Shown here: positions 40,061 through 55,000 of the stretch, one piece after another
Position numbering within the stretch: position 1 is the stretch's first letter
How the letters are laid out: each line of letters starts with the position of its first letter
From: Eutreptiella sp. 'Long Island Sound 2002'
Lineage: Eukaryota; Euglenozoa; Euglenophyceae; Eutreptiales; Eutreptiaceae
Assembly (NCBI GenBank): GCA_964036045.1
Contig: OZ038398.1
Location: 22,596,486-22,660,485 of the forward strand
Length of the DNA: 64,000 nt
Direction of reading: 5' to 3'
Made by a program: the position numbers and the translations under genes
Notes under the pieces: model-generated
Seen by the model: the letters and a program-made list of their open reading frames with translations, nothing else
Told to the model about the DNA's origin: nothing
Databases searched by the model: none

Positions 40061-43000
40061 ATGTTCCGGAAGCGCCGGAACATGTTCCGGAAGTCCCGGA
40101 ACATGTTCCTGGAGCGCCGGAACATGTTCCGGAAGGACCGGAACATGTTCCGGAAGCGCCGGAACATGTTCCGGAAGGACCGGAACATGTTCCGGAAGCA
40201 CCGGAACATGTTCCGGAAGCACCGGAACATGTTCCGGAAGCACCAGAACATGTTCCGGAAGCGCCGGAACATGTTCCGGAAGCGCCGGAACATGTTCCGG
40301 AAGTCCCGGAACATGTTCCTGGAGCGCCGGAACATGTTCCAGAAGGACCGGAACATGTTCCGGAAGGACCGGAACATGTTCCGGAAGGACCGGAACATGT
40401 TCCGGAAGCACCAGAACATGTTCCGGAAGCGCCGGAACATGTTCCGGAAGCGCCGGAACATGTTCCGGAAGCGCCGGAACATGTTCCGGAAGTCCCGGAG
40501 CATGTTCCGGAAGCGCCGGAACATGTTCCGGAAGGACCGGAACATGTTCCGGAAGCACCGGAACATGTTCCGGAAGGACCGGAACATGTTCCGGAAGCGC
40601 CGGAACATGTTCCGGAAGGGCCGGAACATGTTCCGGAAGCGCCGGAACATGTTCCGGAAGGACCGAAACATGTTCCGGAAGGACCGGAACATGTTCCGGA
40701 AGCGCCGGAACATGTTCCGGAAGCGCCGGAACATGTCCTGGAAGCGCCGGAACATGTTCCGGAAGCGCCGGAACATGTTCCGGAAGCGCCGGAACATGTT
40801 CCGGAAGCACCGGAACATGTTCCGGAAGGACCGGAACATGTTCCGGAGGCACCGGAACATGTTCCGGAAGCGCCGGAACATGTTCCGGAAGCGCCGGAAC
40901 ATGTTCCGGAAGCGCCGGAACATGTTCCGGAAGCGCCAGAACATGTTCCGGAAGGACCGGAACATGTTCCGGAAGGACCGGAACATGTTCCGGAAGCACC
41001 AGAACATGTTCCGGAAGCGCCGGAACATGTTCCGGAAGCGCCGGAACATGTTCTGGAAGCGCCGGAACATGTTCCGGAAGTCCCGGAACATGTTCCGGAA
41101 GCGCCGGAACATGTTCCGGAAGGACCGGAACATGTTCCGGAAGCGCCGGAACATGTTCCGGAAGGACCGGAACATGTTCCGGAAGGACCGGAACATGTTC
41201 CGGAAGCACCGGAACATGTTCCGGAAGCACCGGAACATGTTCCGGAAGCGCCGGAACATGTTCCGGAAGCGCCGGAACATGTTCCGGAAGCGCCAGAACT
41301 TGTTCCGGAAGGACCGGAACTTGTTCCGGAAGGACCGGAACATGTTCCGGAAGCACCAGAACATGTTCCGGAAGCGCCGGAACATGTTCCGGAAGTCCCG
41401 GAACATGTTCCGGAAGCGCCGGAACATGTTCCGGAAGGACCGGAACATGTTCCGGAAGCACCGGAACATGTTCCGGAAGCGCCGGAACATGTTCCGGAAG
41501 GGCCGGAACATGTTCCGGAAGCGCCGGAACATGTTCCGGAAGGACCGGAACATGTTCCGGAAGGACCGGAACATGTACCGGAAGCGCCGGAACATGTTCC
41601 CGAAGCGCCGGAACATGTCCTGGAAGCGCCGGAACATGTTCCGGAAGGACCGGAACATGTTCCGGAAGCACCGGAACATGTTCCGGAAGGACCGGAACAT
41701 GTTCCGGAAGCGCCGGAACATGTTCCGGAAGCACCGGAACATGTTCCGGAAGCGCCGGAACATGTTCCGGAAGCGCCAGAACATTTTCCGGAAGGACCGG
41801 AACATGTTCCGGAAGCACCAGAACATGTTCCGGAAGCGCCGGAACATGTTCCGGAAGTCCCGGAACATGTTCCGGAAGCGCCGGAACATGTTCCGAAAGC
41901 CCCGGAACATGTTCCGGAAGCACCGGAACATGTTCCGGAGGCACCGGAACATGTTCCGGAATCGCCGGAACATGTTCCGGAAGCACCGGAACATGTTCCG
42001 GAAGGACCGGAACATGTTCCGGAAGGACCGGAACATGTTCCGGAAGCGCCGGAACACGTTCTGGAGGGATCGGAAAATGTTCCGGAAGCGCCGGAACATG
42101 TTCCGGAAGGACCGGAACATGTTCTGGAAGCGCCGGAACATGTTCCGGAGGGATCGGAACATGTTCCGGAAGCGCCGGAACATGTTCCGGAAGGACCGGA
42201 ACATGTTCCGGAAGGACCGGAACATGTTCCGGAAGCACCGGAACATGTTCCGGAAGCGCCGGAACATGTTCCGGAAGTCCCGGAACATGTTCCGGAAGCG
42301 CCGGAACATGTTCCGGAAGGACCGGAACATGTTCCGGAAGCGCCGGAACATGTTCCGGAAGCGCCGGAACATGTTCCGGAAGCGCCAGAACATGTTCCGG
42401 AAGGACCGGAACATGTTCTGGAAGCGCCGGAACATGTTCCGGAGGGATCGGAACATGTTCCGGAAGCGCCGGAACATGTTCCGGAAGGACCGGAACATGT
42501 TCCGGAAGGACCGGAACATGTTCCGGAAGCACCGGAACATGTTCCGGAAGCGCCGGAACATGTTCCGGAAGTCCCGGAACATGTTCCGGAAGCGCCGGAA
42601 CATGTTCCGGAAGGACCGGAACATGTTCCGGAAGCGCCGGAACATGTTCCGGAAGCGCCGGAACATGTTCCGGAAGCGCCAGAACATGTTCCGGAAGGAC
42701 CGGAACATGTTCCGGAAGGACCGGAACATGTTCCGGAAGCACCAGAACATGTTCCGGAAGCGCCGGAACATGTTCCGGAAGCGCCAGAACATGTTCCGGA
42801 AGCGCCGGCACATGTTCCGGAAGGACCGGAACATGTTCGGGAAGCACCGGAACATGTTCCGGAAGCGCCGGAACATGTTCCGGAAGTGCCGGAACATGTT
42901 CCGGAAGCGCCGGAACATGTTCCGGAAGGACCGGAACATGTTCCGAAAGGACCGGAACATGTTCCGGAAGCGCCGGAACATGTTCCGGAAGCGCCGGAAC

Positions 43001-46000
43001 ATGTCCTGGAAGCACCGGAACATGTTCCGGAAGCGCCAGAACATGTTCCGGAAGGACCGGAACATGTTCCGGAAGGACCGGAACATGTTCCGGAAGCACC
43101 AGAACATGTTCCGGAAGGACCGGAACATGTTCCGGAAGGACCGGAACATGTTCCGGAAGCGCCGGAACATGTTCCGGAGGGACCGGAACATGTTCCGGAA
43201 GCGCTGGAACATGTTCCGGAAGGACCGGAACATGTTCCGGAAGCGCCGGAACATGTTCCGGAAGCGCCGGATCATGTTCCGGAAGCGCCGGAACATGTTC
43301 CGGAAGCACCGGAACATGTTCCGGAAGCGCCGGAACATGTTCCGGAAGGAATGGAACATGTTCCGGAAGCACCGGAACATGTTCCGGAAGCACCGGAACA
43401 TGTTCCGGAAGCGCCGAAACATGTTCCGGAAGCGCCGGAACATGTTCCGGAAGCACCGGAACATGTTCCGGAAGCGCCGGAACATGTTCCGGAAGCGCCG
43501 GATCATGTTCCGGAAGCGCCGGAACATGTTCCGGAAGCACCGGAACATGTTCCGGAAGCGCCGGAACATGTTCCGGAAGGAATGGAACACGTTCCGGAAG
43601 CACCGGAACATGTTCCGGAAGCACCGGAACATGTTCCGGAAGCGCCGAAACATGTTCCGGAAGCGCCGGAACATGTTCCGGAAGCACCGGAACATGTTCC
43701 GGAGGCACCTGAACATGTTCCGGAATCGCTGGAACATGTTCCGGAAGCACCGGAACATGTTCCGGAAGCACCGGAACATGTTCCGGAAGGGCCGTAACAT
43801 GTTCCGGAAGCGCCGGAACATGTTCCGGTCCTTCCGGAACATGTTCCGGCGCTTCCGGAAGCACCGGAACATGTTCCGGAAGGACCGGAACATGTTGCGC
43901 AACCGCCGGAACATGTTCCGGAGGGACCGGAATATGTTCCGGAAGCGCCGGAACATGTTCTGGAAGCGCCGAAACATGTTCCGGAAGCACCGGAACATGT
44001 TCCGGAAGCGCCGGAACATGTTCCGGAAGCGCCAGAACATGTTCCGGAAGGACCGGAACATGTTCCGGAAGGACCGGAACATGTTCCGGAAGCACCAGAA
44101 CATGTTCCGGAAGCGCCGGAACATGTTGCGGAAGTCCCGGAACATGTTCCGGAAGCGCCGGAACATGTTCCGGAAGCCCCGGAACATGTTCCGGAAGCAC
44201 CGGAACATGTTGCGCAAGCGCCGGAACATGTTCCGGAGACCCCGGAACATGTTCCGGAAGCCCCGGAACATGTTCCGGAAGGACCGGAACATGTTCCGGA
44301 AGCGCCGGAACATGTTCCGGAAGGACCGGAACATGTTCCGGAAGGACCGGAACATGTTCCGGAAGCACCGGAACATGTGCCGGAAGGACCGGAACATGTT
44401 CCGGAATCGCCGGAACATGTTCCGAAAGCACCGGAACATGTTCCGGAAGCACCGGAACATGTTCCGGAAGGACCGGAACATGTTCCGGAAGCACCGGAAC
44501 ATGTTCCGGAGGGACCGGAACATGTTCCGGAAGCGCCGGAACATGTTCCGCAAGGACCAGAACATGTTCCGGAAGCACCGGAACATGTTCCGGAAGCACC
44601 GGAAGATGTTTCGGAAGCACCAAAACATGTTCCAGAAGCACCGCAACATGTTCCGGAAGCGCCGGAACATGTTCCGGAGGGATCGGAAAATGTTCCGCAA
44701 GCGCCGGAACATGTTCCGGAAGGACCGGAACATGTTCCGGAAGGACCGGAACATGTTCCGGAAGCGCTGGAACATGTTCCGGAGGGACCGGAACATGTTC
44801 CGGAAGCGCCGGAACATGTTCCGGAAGGACCGGAACATGTTCCGGAAGCGCCGGAACATGTTCCGGAAGGACCGGAACATGTTCCGGAAGGACCGGAACA
44901 TGTTCCGGAATCGCCGGAACATGTTCCGGAAGCACCGGAACATGTTCTGGAAGCGCCGAAACATGTTCCGGAAGCACCGGAACATGTTCCGGAAGCGCCG
45001 GAACATGTTCCGGAAGGGCCGGAACATGTTCCGGAAGCGCCGGAACATGTTCCGGAAGGACCGGAACATGTTCCGGAAGGACCGGAACATGTTCCGGAAG
45101 CGCCGGAACATGTTCCGGAAGCGCCGGAAAATGTCCTGGAAGCGCCGGAACATGTTCCGGAAGCGCCGGAACATGTTCCGGAAGCGCCGGAACATGTTCC
45201 GGAAGCGCCAGAACATGTTCCGGAAGGACCGGAACATGTTCCGGAAGGACCGGAACATGTTCCGGAAGCACCAGAACATGTTCCGGAAGCGCCGGAACAT
45301 GTTCCGGAAGTCCCGGAACATGTTCTGGAAGCGCCGGAACATGTTCCGGAAGGACCGGAACATGTTCCGGAAGGACCGGAACATGTTGCGCAAGCGCCGG
45401 AACATGTTCCGGAAGCCCCGGAACATGTTCCGGAAGCGCCGGAAAATGTTCCGGAAGCGCCGGAACATGTTCCGGAAGGACCGGAACATGTTCCAGAAGC
45501 ACCGGAAAATGTTCCGGAAGCGCCGGAACATGTTCCGGAAGCGCCAGAACATGTTCCGGAAGGACCGGAACATGTTCCGGAAGCGCCGGAACATGTTCCG
45601 GAAGGAGCGGAACATGTTCCGGAAGGACCGGAACATGTTCCTGAATCGCCGGAACATGTTCCGAAAGCACCGGAACATGTTCCGGAAGCACCGGAACATG
45701 TTCCGGAAGCACCGGAAGATGTTTCGGAAGCACCGGAACATGTTCCGGAAGGACCGGAACATGTTCAGGAAGCGCCGGAACATGTTCCGGAGGGATCGGA
45801 AAATGTTCCGGAAGCGGCGGAACATGTTCCGGAAGGACCGGAACATGTTCCGGAAGGACCGGAACATGTTCCGGTGCTTCCGGAACATGTTCCGGAGGCA
45901 CCGGAACATGTGCTGGAAGCGCCGGAACATGTTCCGGGGGGACCGGAACATGTTCCGGAAGGACCGGAACATGTTCCGGAAGCCCCGGAACATGTTCCGG

Positions 46001-46699
46001 AGGGACCGGAACATGTTCCGGAAGCGCCGGAACATGTTCCGGAAGGACCGGAACATGTTCCGGAAGCGCCGGAACATGTTCCGGAAGGACCGGAACATGT
46101 TCCGGAAGGACCGGAACATGTTCCGGAATCGCCGGAACATGTTCCGGAAGCACCGGAACATGTTCTGGAAGCGCCGGAACATGTTCCGGAAGCGCCGGAA
46201 CATGTCTTGGAAGCGCCGGAACATGTTCCGGAAGCACCAGAACATGTTCCGGAAGCACCGGAACATGTTCCGGAAGCGCCGGAACATGTTCCGGAAGCGC
46301 CGGAACATGTTCCGGAAGGACCGGAACATGTTCCGGAAGGACCGGAACATGTTCCGGAAACGCCGGAACATGTCTTGGAAGCGCCGGAACATGTTCCGGA
46401 AGCACCGGAACATGTTCCGGAAGCACCGGAACATGTTCCGGAAACACCGGAACATGTTCCGGAAGGACCGGAACATGTTCCGGAAGCACCAGAACATGTT
46501 CCGGAAGCGCCGGAACATGTTCCGGAAGGACCGGAATATGTTCTGGAAGCACCAGAACATGTTCCGGAAGCGCCGGAACATGTTCCGGAAGCGCCGGAAC
46601 ATGTTCCGGAAGTCCCGGAACATGTTCCGGAAGCGCTGGAACATGTTCCGGAAGGACCGGAACATGTTCCGGAAGCACCGGAACATGTTGCGCAAGCGC

Positions 46700-49600
46700 C
46701 GGAACATGTTCCGGAAGGACCGGAACATGTTCCGGAAGCGCCGGAACATGTTCCGGAAGCGCCGGAACATGTTCCGGAAGCACCGGAACATATTCTGGAG
46801 GCACCGGAACATGTTCCAGAATCGCTGGAACATGTTCCGGAAGCACCGGAACATGTTCCGGAAGCACCGGAACATGATCCGATCCCTCCGGAACGTGTTC
46901 CGGCGCTTCCGGAACATGTTCCGGAAGCGCCGGAACATGTTCCGGAAGCGCCGGAACATGTTCCGGAAGCACCAGAACATGTTCCGGAGGCACCGGAACA
47001 TGTTCCGGAATCGCTGGAACATGTTCCAGAAGCACCGGAACATGTTCCGGAAGCGCCGGAACATGTTCCGGAAGGACCGGAACATGTTCCGGAAGGACCG
47101 GAACATGTTCCGGAATCGCCGGAACATGTTCCGGAAGCACCGGAACATGTTCTGGAAGCGCCGGAACATGTTCCGGAAGCACCGGAACATGTTCCGGAAG
47201 CGCCGGAACATGTTCCGGAAGGGCCGGAACATGTTCCGGAAGCGCCGGAACATGTTCCGGAAGGACCGGAACATGTTCCGGAGGCGCCGGAACATGTCTT
47301 GGAAGCGCCGGAACATGTTCCGGAAGCACCGGAACATGTTCCGGAAGCACCGGAACATGTTCCGGAAGCGCCGGAACATGTTCCGGAAGCGCCGGAACAT
47401 GTTCCGGAAGGACCGGAACATGTTCCGGAAGGACCGGAACATGTTCCGGAAAAGCCGGAACATGTTCCGGAAGCACCGGAACATGTTCCGGAAGCACCGG
47501 AACATGTTCCGGAAACACCGGAACATGTTCCGGAAGGACCGGAACATGTTCCGGAAGCACCAGAACATGTTCCGGAAGCGCCGGAACATGTTCCGGAAGG
47601 ACCGGAACATGTTCTGGAAGCACCAGAACATGTTCCGGAAGCGCCGGAACATGTTCCGGAAGCGCCGGAACATGTTCCGGAAGTCCCGGAACATGTTCCG
47701 GAAGCGCTGGAACGTGTTCCGGAAGGACCGGAACATGTTCCGGAAGCACCGGAACATGTTGCGCAAGCGCCGGAACATGTTCCGGAAGGACCGGAACATG
47801 TTCCGGAAGCGCCGGAACATGTTCCGGAAGCGCCGGAACATGTTCCGGAAGCACCGGAACATATTCTGGAGGCACCGGAACATGTTCCGGAATCGCCGGA
47901 ACATGTTCCGGAAGCACCGGAACATGTTCCGGAAGCACCGGAACATGATCCGGAAGGACCGGAACATGTTCCGGAAGCGCCGGAACACGTTCCGGAGGGA
48001 TCGGAAAATGTTCCGGAAGCGCCGGAACATGTTCCGGAAGGACCGGAACATGTTCCGGAAGGACCGGAACATGTTCCGGAAGCGCCGGAACATGTTCCGG
48101 AAGGACCGGAACATGTTCCGGAAGCACCGGAACATGTTCCGGAAGCACCGGAACATGTTCCGGAAGCGCCGGAACATGTTCCGGAAGCGCCGGAACATGT
48201 TCCGGAAGCACCGGAACATGTTCCGGAGGCACCGGAACATGTTCCGGAATCGCTGGAACATGTTCCGGAAGGACCGCAACATGTTCCGGAAGCACCGGAA
48301 CATGTTCCGGAAGCGCCGGAACATGTTCCGGAAGCGCCGGAACATGTTCCGGAAGCACCGGAACATGTTCCGGAAGCGCCGGAACATGTTCCGGAAGCGC
48401 CGGAACATGTTCCGGAAGCACCGGAACATGTTCCGGAAGCACCGGAACATGTTCCGGAAGCGCCGGAACATGTTCCGGAAGCGCCGGAACATGTTCCGGA
48501 AGCACCAGAACATGTTCCGGAGGCACCGGAACATGTTCCGGAATCGCTGGAACATGTTCCAGAAGCAGCGGAACATGTTCCGGAAGGACCGGAACATGTT
48601 CCGGAGGGACCGGAACATGTTCCGGAAGCGCCGGAACATGTTCCGGAAGGACCGGAACATGTTCCGGAAGCACCGGAACATGTTCCGCAACCGCCGGAAC
48701 ATGTTCCGGAGGGACCGGAACATGTTCCGGAAGCGCCGGAACATGTTCCGGAAGGACCGGAACATGTTCCGGAAGCACCGGAACATGTTCCGGAAGCGCC
48801 GGAACATGTTCTGGAAGCGCCGGAACATGTTCCGGAAGCGCCGGAACATGTTCCGGAAGCACCGGAACATGTTCTGAAAGCACCGGAACATGTTCTGAAA
48901 GCGCCGGAACATGTTCCGGAAGTCCCGGAACATGTTCCGGAAGCGCTGGAACATGTTCCGGAAGGACCGGAACATGTTCCGGAAGCACCGGAACATGTTG
49001 CGCAAGCGCCGGAACATGTTCCGGAAGGACCGGAACATGTTCCGGAAGCGCCGGAACATGTTCCGGAAGCGCCGGAACATGTTCCGGAAGCACCGGAACA
49101 TATTCTGGAGGCACCGGAACATGTTCCGGAATCGCCGGAACATGTTCCGGAAGCACCGGAACATGTTCCGGAAGCACCGGAACATGATCCGGAAGGACCG
49201 GAACATGTTCCGGAAGCGCCGGAACACGTTCCGGAGGGATCGGAAAATGTTCCGGAAGCGCCGGAACATGTTCCGGAAGGACCGGAACATGTTCCGGAAG
49301 GACCGGAACATGTTCCGGAAGCGCCGGAACATGTTCCGGAAGGACCGGAACATGTTCCGGAAGCACCGGAACATGTTCCGGAAGCGCCGGAACATGTTCC
49401 GGAAGCGCCGGAACATGTTCCGGAAGGACCGGAACATGTTCCGGAAGCACCGGAACATGTTCCGGAAGGACCGGAACATGTTCCGGAAGCGCCGGAACAT
49501 GTTCCGGAAGGACCGGAACATGTTCCGGAAGCACCGGAACATGTTCCGGAAGCGCCGGAACATGTTCCGGAAGCACCGGAACATATTCTGGAGGCACCGG

Positions 49601-51100
49601 AACATGTTCCGGAATCGCCGGAACATGTTCCGGAAGCACCGGAACATGTTCCGGAAGCACCGGAACATGATCCGGAAGGACCGGAACATGTTCCGGAAGC
49701 GCCGGAACACGTTCCGGAGGGATCGGAAAATGTTCCGGAAGCGCCGGAACATGTTCCGGAAGGACCGGAACATGTTCCGGAAGGACCGGAACATGTTCCG
49801 GAAGCGCCGGAACATGTTCCGGAAGGACCGGAACATGTTCCGGAAGCACCGGAACATGTTCCGGAAGCGCCGGAACATGTTCCGGAAGCGCCGGAACATG
49901 TTCCGGAAGCACCGGAACATGTTCCGGAGGCACCGGAACATGTTCCGTAATCGCTGGAACATGTTCCGGAAGGACCGCAACATGTTCCGGAAGCACCGGA
50001 ACATGTTCCGGAAGCGCCGGAACATGTTCCGGAAGCGCCGGATCATGTTCCGGAAGCACCGGAACATGTTCCGGAAGCACCGGAACATGTTCCGGAAGCG
50101 CCGGAACATGTTCCGGAAGCGCCGGAACATGTTCCGGAAGCACCGGAACATGTTCCGGAAGCACCGGAACATGTTCCGGAAGCGCCAGAACATGTTCCGG
50201 AAGCGCCGGAACATGTTCCGGAAGCACCAGAACATGTTCCGGAGGCACCGGAACATGTTCCGGAATCGCTGGAACATGTTCCAGAAGCAGCGGAACATGT
50301 TCCGGAAGGACCGGAACATGTTCCGGAGGGACCGGAACATGTTCCGGAAGCGCCGGAACATGTTCCGGAAGGACCGGAACATGTTCCGGAAGCACCGGAA
50401 CATGTTCCGCAACCGCCGGAACATGTTCCGGAGGGACCGGAACATGTTCCGGAAGCGCCGGAACATGTTCCGGAAGGACCGGAACATGTTCCGGAAGCAC
50501 CGGAACATGTTCCGGAAGCGCCGGAACATGTTCTGGAAGCGCCGGAACATGTTCCGGAAGCGCCGGAACATGTTCCGGAAGCACCGGAACATGTTCCGGA
50601 AGCACCGGAACATGTTCCGGAAGCGGCGGAACATGTTCCGGTGCTTCCGGAACATGTTCTGAAAGCACCGGAACATGTTCTGAAAGCGCCGGAACATGTT
50701 CCGGAAGTCCCGGAACATGTTCCGGAAGCGCTGGAACATGTTCCGGAAGGACCGGAACATGTTCCGGAAGCACCGGAACATGTTGCGCAAGCGCCGGAAC
50801 ATGTTCCGGAAGGACCGGAACATGTTCCGGAAGCGCCGGAACATGTTCCGGAAGCGCCGGAACATGTTCCGGAAGCACCGGAACATATTCTGGAGGCACC
50901 GGAACATGTTCCGGAATCGCCGGAACATGTTCCGGAAGCACCGGAACATGTTCCGGAAGCACCGGAACATGATCCGGAAGGACCGGAACATGTTCCGGAA
51001 GCGCCGGAACACGTTCCGGAGGGATCGGAAAATGTTCCGGAAGCGCCGGAACATGTTCCGGAAGGACCGGAACATGTTCCGGAAGGACCGGAACATGTTC
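46700..51100. repeat. In-phase higher-order repeats marked by TATTCTGG
   Basis: The variant core CATATTCTGGAGGCACC has its TATTCTGG at 46791, 47862, 49101, 49584 and 50886. The spacings are 1071, 1239, 483 and 1302 bp, all exact multiples of 21. Each marker is followed downstream by CATGATCCGG (minus the insert near 46879), an AACACGTTCC core and GGGATCGGAAAATG. A GTTGCGCAAGCG core lies about 100 bp upstream of most copies. Copies therefore differ by whole monomers only. Confidence 0.85.
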
Positions 51101-52029
51101 CGGAAGCGCCGGAACATGTTCCGGAAGGACCGGAACATGTTCCGGAAGCACCGGAACATGTTCCGGAAGCGCCGGAACATGTTCCGGAAGCGCCGGAACA
51201 TGTTCCGGAAGCACCAGAACATGTTCCGGAGGCACCGGAACATGTTCCGGAATCGCTGGAACATGTTCCGGAAGCACCGGAACATGTTCCGGAAGCGCCG
51301 GATCATGTTCCGGAAGCGCTGGAACATGTTCCGGAAGCACCGGAACATGTTCCGGAAGCGCCGGAACATGTTCCGGAAGCGCCGGAACATGTTCCGGAAG
51401 CACCGGAACGTGTTCCGGAAGCGCCGTAACGTGTTCCGAAAGCGCCGGAACATGTTCCGGAAGCGCCGGAACATGTTCCGGAAGCACCGGAACATGTTCC
51501 GGAAGCACCGGAACATGTTCCGGAAGCACCAGAACATGTTCCGGAGGCACCGGAATATGTTCCGGAATCGCTGGAACATGTTCCGGAAGCACCGGAACAT
51601 GTTCCGGAAGCACCGGAACATGTTCCGGAAGGACCGCAACATGTTCCGGAAGCGCCGGAACATGTTCCGGTCCTTCCGGAACATGTTCCGGCGCTTCCGG
51701 AAGGACCGGAACATGTTCCGGAGGGACCGGAACATGTTCCGGAAGCGCCGGAACATGTTCCGGAAGGACCGGAACATGTTCCGGAAGCACCGGAACATGT
51801 TCCGCAACCGCCGGAACATGTTCCGGAGGGACCGGAACATGTTCCGGAAGCGCCGGAACATGTTCCGGAAGGACCGGAACATGTTCCGGAAGCACCGGAA
51901 CATGTTCCGGAAGCGCCGGAACATGTTCTGGAAGCGCCGGAACATGTTCCGGAAGCGCCGGAACATGTTCCGGAAGCGCCGGAACATGTTCCGGAAGCAC
52001 CGGAACATGTTCCGGAAGCGGCGGAACAT

Positions 52030-55000
52030 GTTCCGATGCTTCCGGAACATGTTCTGAAAGCACCGGAACATGTTCTGAAAGCACCGGAACATGTTCCGGA
52101 AGGACCGGAACATGTTCCGGAAGCGCCGGAACATGTTCCGGAAGCCCCGGAACATGTTCCGGAAGCGCCGGAACATGTTCCGGAAGCGCCGGAACATGTT
52201 CCGGAAGGACCGGAACATGTTCCGGAAGGACCGGAACATGTTCCGGAAGCGCCGGAACATGTTCTGGAAGCGCCGGACCATATTCCGGAAGGACCGGAAC
52301 ATGTTCCGGAAGCGCCGGAACATGTTCCGGAAGGACCGGAACATGTTCCGGAAGGACCGGAACATGTTCCGGAAGCACCGGAACATGTGCCGGAAGGACC
52401 GGAACATGTTCGGGAATCGCCCGAACATGTTCCGAAAGCACCGGAACATGTTCCGGAAGCACCGGAACATGTTCCGGAAGGACCGGAACATGTTCCGGAA
52501 GCGCCGGAACATGTTCCGGAAGGACCGGAACATGTTCCGGAAGCGCCGGAACATGTTCCGGAGGGACCGGAACATGTTCCGGAAGCGCCGGAACATGTTC
52601 CGCAAGGACCGGAACATGTTCCGGAAGCGCCGGAACATGTTCCGGAGGGACCGGAACATGTTCCGGAAGCACCGGAACATGTTCCGGAAGCACCGGAACA
52701 TGTTCCGGAAGCACCGGAACATGTTTCGGAAGGACCGGAACATGTTTCGGAAGCGCCGGAACATGTTCCGGAGGGACCGGAACATGTTCCGGAAGCACCG
52801 GAACATGTTCCGGAAGCACCGGAACATGTTCCGGAAGCGCCGGAACATGTTCCGGAAGGACCAGAACATGTTCCGGAAGGACCGGAACATGTTCCGCAAG
52901 CACCGGAACATGTTCCGGAAGCGCCGGAACATGTTCCGGAAGGACCAGAACATGTTCCGGAAGCACCGGAACATGTTCCGCAACCGCCGGAACATGTTCC
53001 GGAGGGACCGGAACATGTTCCGGAAGCGCCGGAACATGTTCCGGAAGGACCGGAACATGTTCCGGAAGCACCGGAACATGTTCCGGAAGCGCCGGAACAT
53101 GTTCCGGAAGCACCGGAACATGTTCCGGAAGGACCGGAACATGTTTCGGAAGCGCCGGAACATGTTCCGGAGGGACCGGAACATGTTCCGGAAGCACCGG
53201 AACATGTTCCGGAAGCACCGGAACATGTTCCGGAAGCGCCGGAACATGTTCCGGAAGGACCAGAACATGTTCCGGAAGGACCGGAACATGTTCCGCAAGC
53301 ACCGGAACATGTTCCGGAAGCGCCGGAACATGTTCCGGAAGGACCAGAACATGTTCCGGAAGCGCCGGAACATGTTCCGGAAGCACCGGAACATGTTCCG
53401 GAGGCACCGGAACATGTTCCGGAATCGCTGGAACATGTTCCGGAAGCACCGGAACATGTTGCGGAAGCACCGGAACATGTTCCGGAAGGACCGGAACATG
53501 TTCTGGAAGCGCCGGAAAATCTTCCGGAGGGATCGGAACATGTTCTGGAAGCGCCGGAACATGTTCCGGAAGGACCGGAACATGTTCCGGAAGGACCGGA
53601 ACATGTTCCGCAAGCACCGGAACATGTTCCGGAAGGACCGGAACATGTTCCGGAATGACCGGAACATGTTCCGGAAGCGCCGGAACATGTTCCGGAGGGA
53701 CCGGAACATGTTCCGGAAGCGCCGGAGCATGTTCCGGAAGCACCGGAACATGTTCCGGAAGCGCCGGAACATGTTCCGGAAGCACCGGAACATGTTCCGG
53801 AAGGACCGCAACATGTTCCAGAAGCGCCGGAACATGTTCCGGAAGGACCGGAACATGTTCCGGAAGCACCGGAACATGTTCCGGCGCTTCCGGAAGCACC
53901 GGAACATGTTCCGGAAGGAGCGGAACATGTTCCGGAGGGACCGGAACATGTTCCGGAAGCGCCGGAACATGTTCCGGAAGGACCGGAACATGTTCCGGAA
54001 GCACCGGAACATGTTCCGCAACCGCCGGAACATGTTCCGGAGGGACCGGAACATGTTCCGGAAGCGCCGGAACATGTTCCGGAAGGACCGGAACATGTTC
54101 CGGAAGCACCGGAACATGTTCCGGAAGCGCCGGAACATGTTCTGGAAGCGCCGGAACATGTTCCGGAAGCGCCGGAACATGTTCCGGAAGCACCGGAACA
54201 TGTTCCGGAAGCGGCGGAACATGTTCCGATGCTTCCGGAACATGTTCTGAAAGCACCGGAACATGTTCCGAAAGCACCGGAACATGTTCCGGAAGGACCG
54301 GAACATGTTCCGGAAGCGCCGGAACATGTTCCGGAAGCGCCGGAACATGTTCCGGAAGGACCGGAACATGTTCCGGAAGCGCTGGAACATGTTCCGGAAG
54401 CACCGGAACATGTTCCGGAAGCACCGGAACATGTTCCGGAAGGACCGCAACATGTTCCGGAAGCGCCGGAACATGTTCCGGTCCTTCCGGAACATGTTCC
54501 GGCGCTTCCGGAAGCACCGAAACATGTTCCGGAAGGACCGGAACATGTTCCGGAGGGACCGGAACATGTTCCGGAAGCGCCAGAACATGTTCCGGAAGGA
54601 CCGGAACATGTTCCGGAAGCGCCGGAACATGTTCCGGAAGCGCCGGAACATGTTCCGGAAGCGCCGGAACATGTTCCGGAAGCACCGGAACATGTTCCGG
54701 AAGCGGCGGAACATGTTCCGATGCTTCCGGAACATGTTCTGAAAGCACCGGAACATGTTCTGAAAGCAACGGAACATGTTCCGGAAGGACCGGAACATGT
54801 TCCGGAAGCGCCGGAACATGTTCCGGAAGCCCCGGAACATGTTCCGGAAGCGCCTGAACATGTTCCGGAAGCGCCGGAACATGTTGCGGAAGGACCGGAA
54901 CATGTTCCGGAAGCGCCGGAACATGTTCTGGAAGCGCCGGACCATGTTCCGGAATCGCCGGAACATGTTCCGAAAGCACCGGAACATGTTCCGGAAGCAC

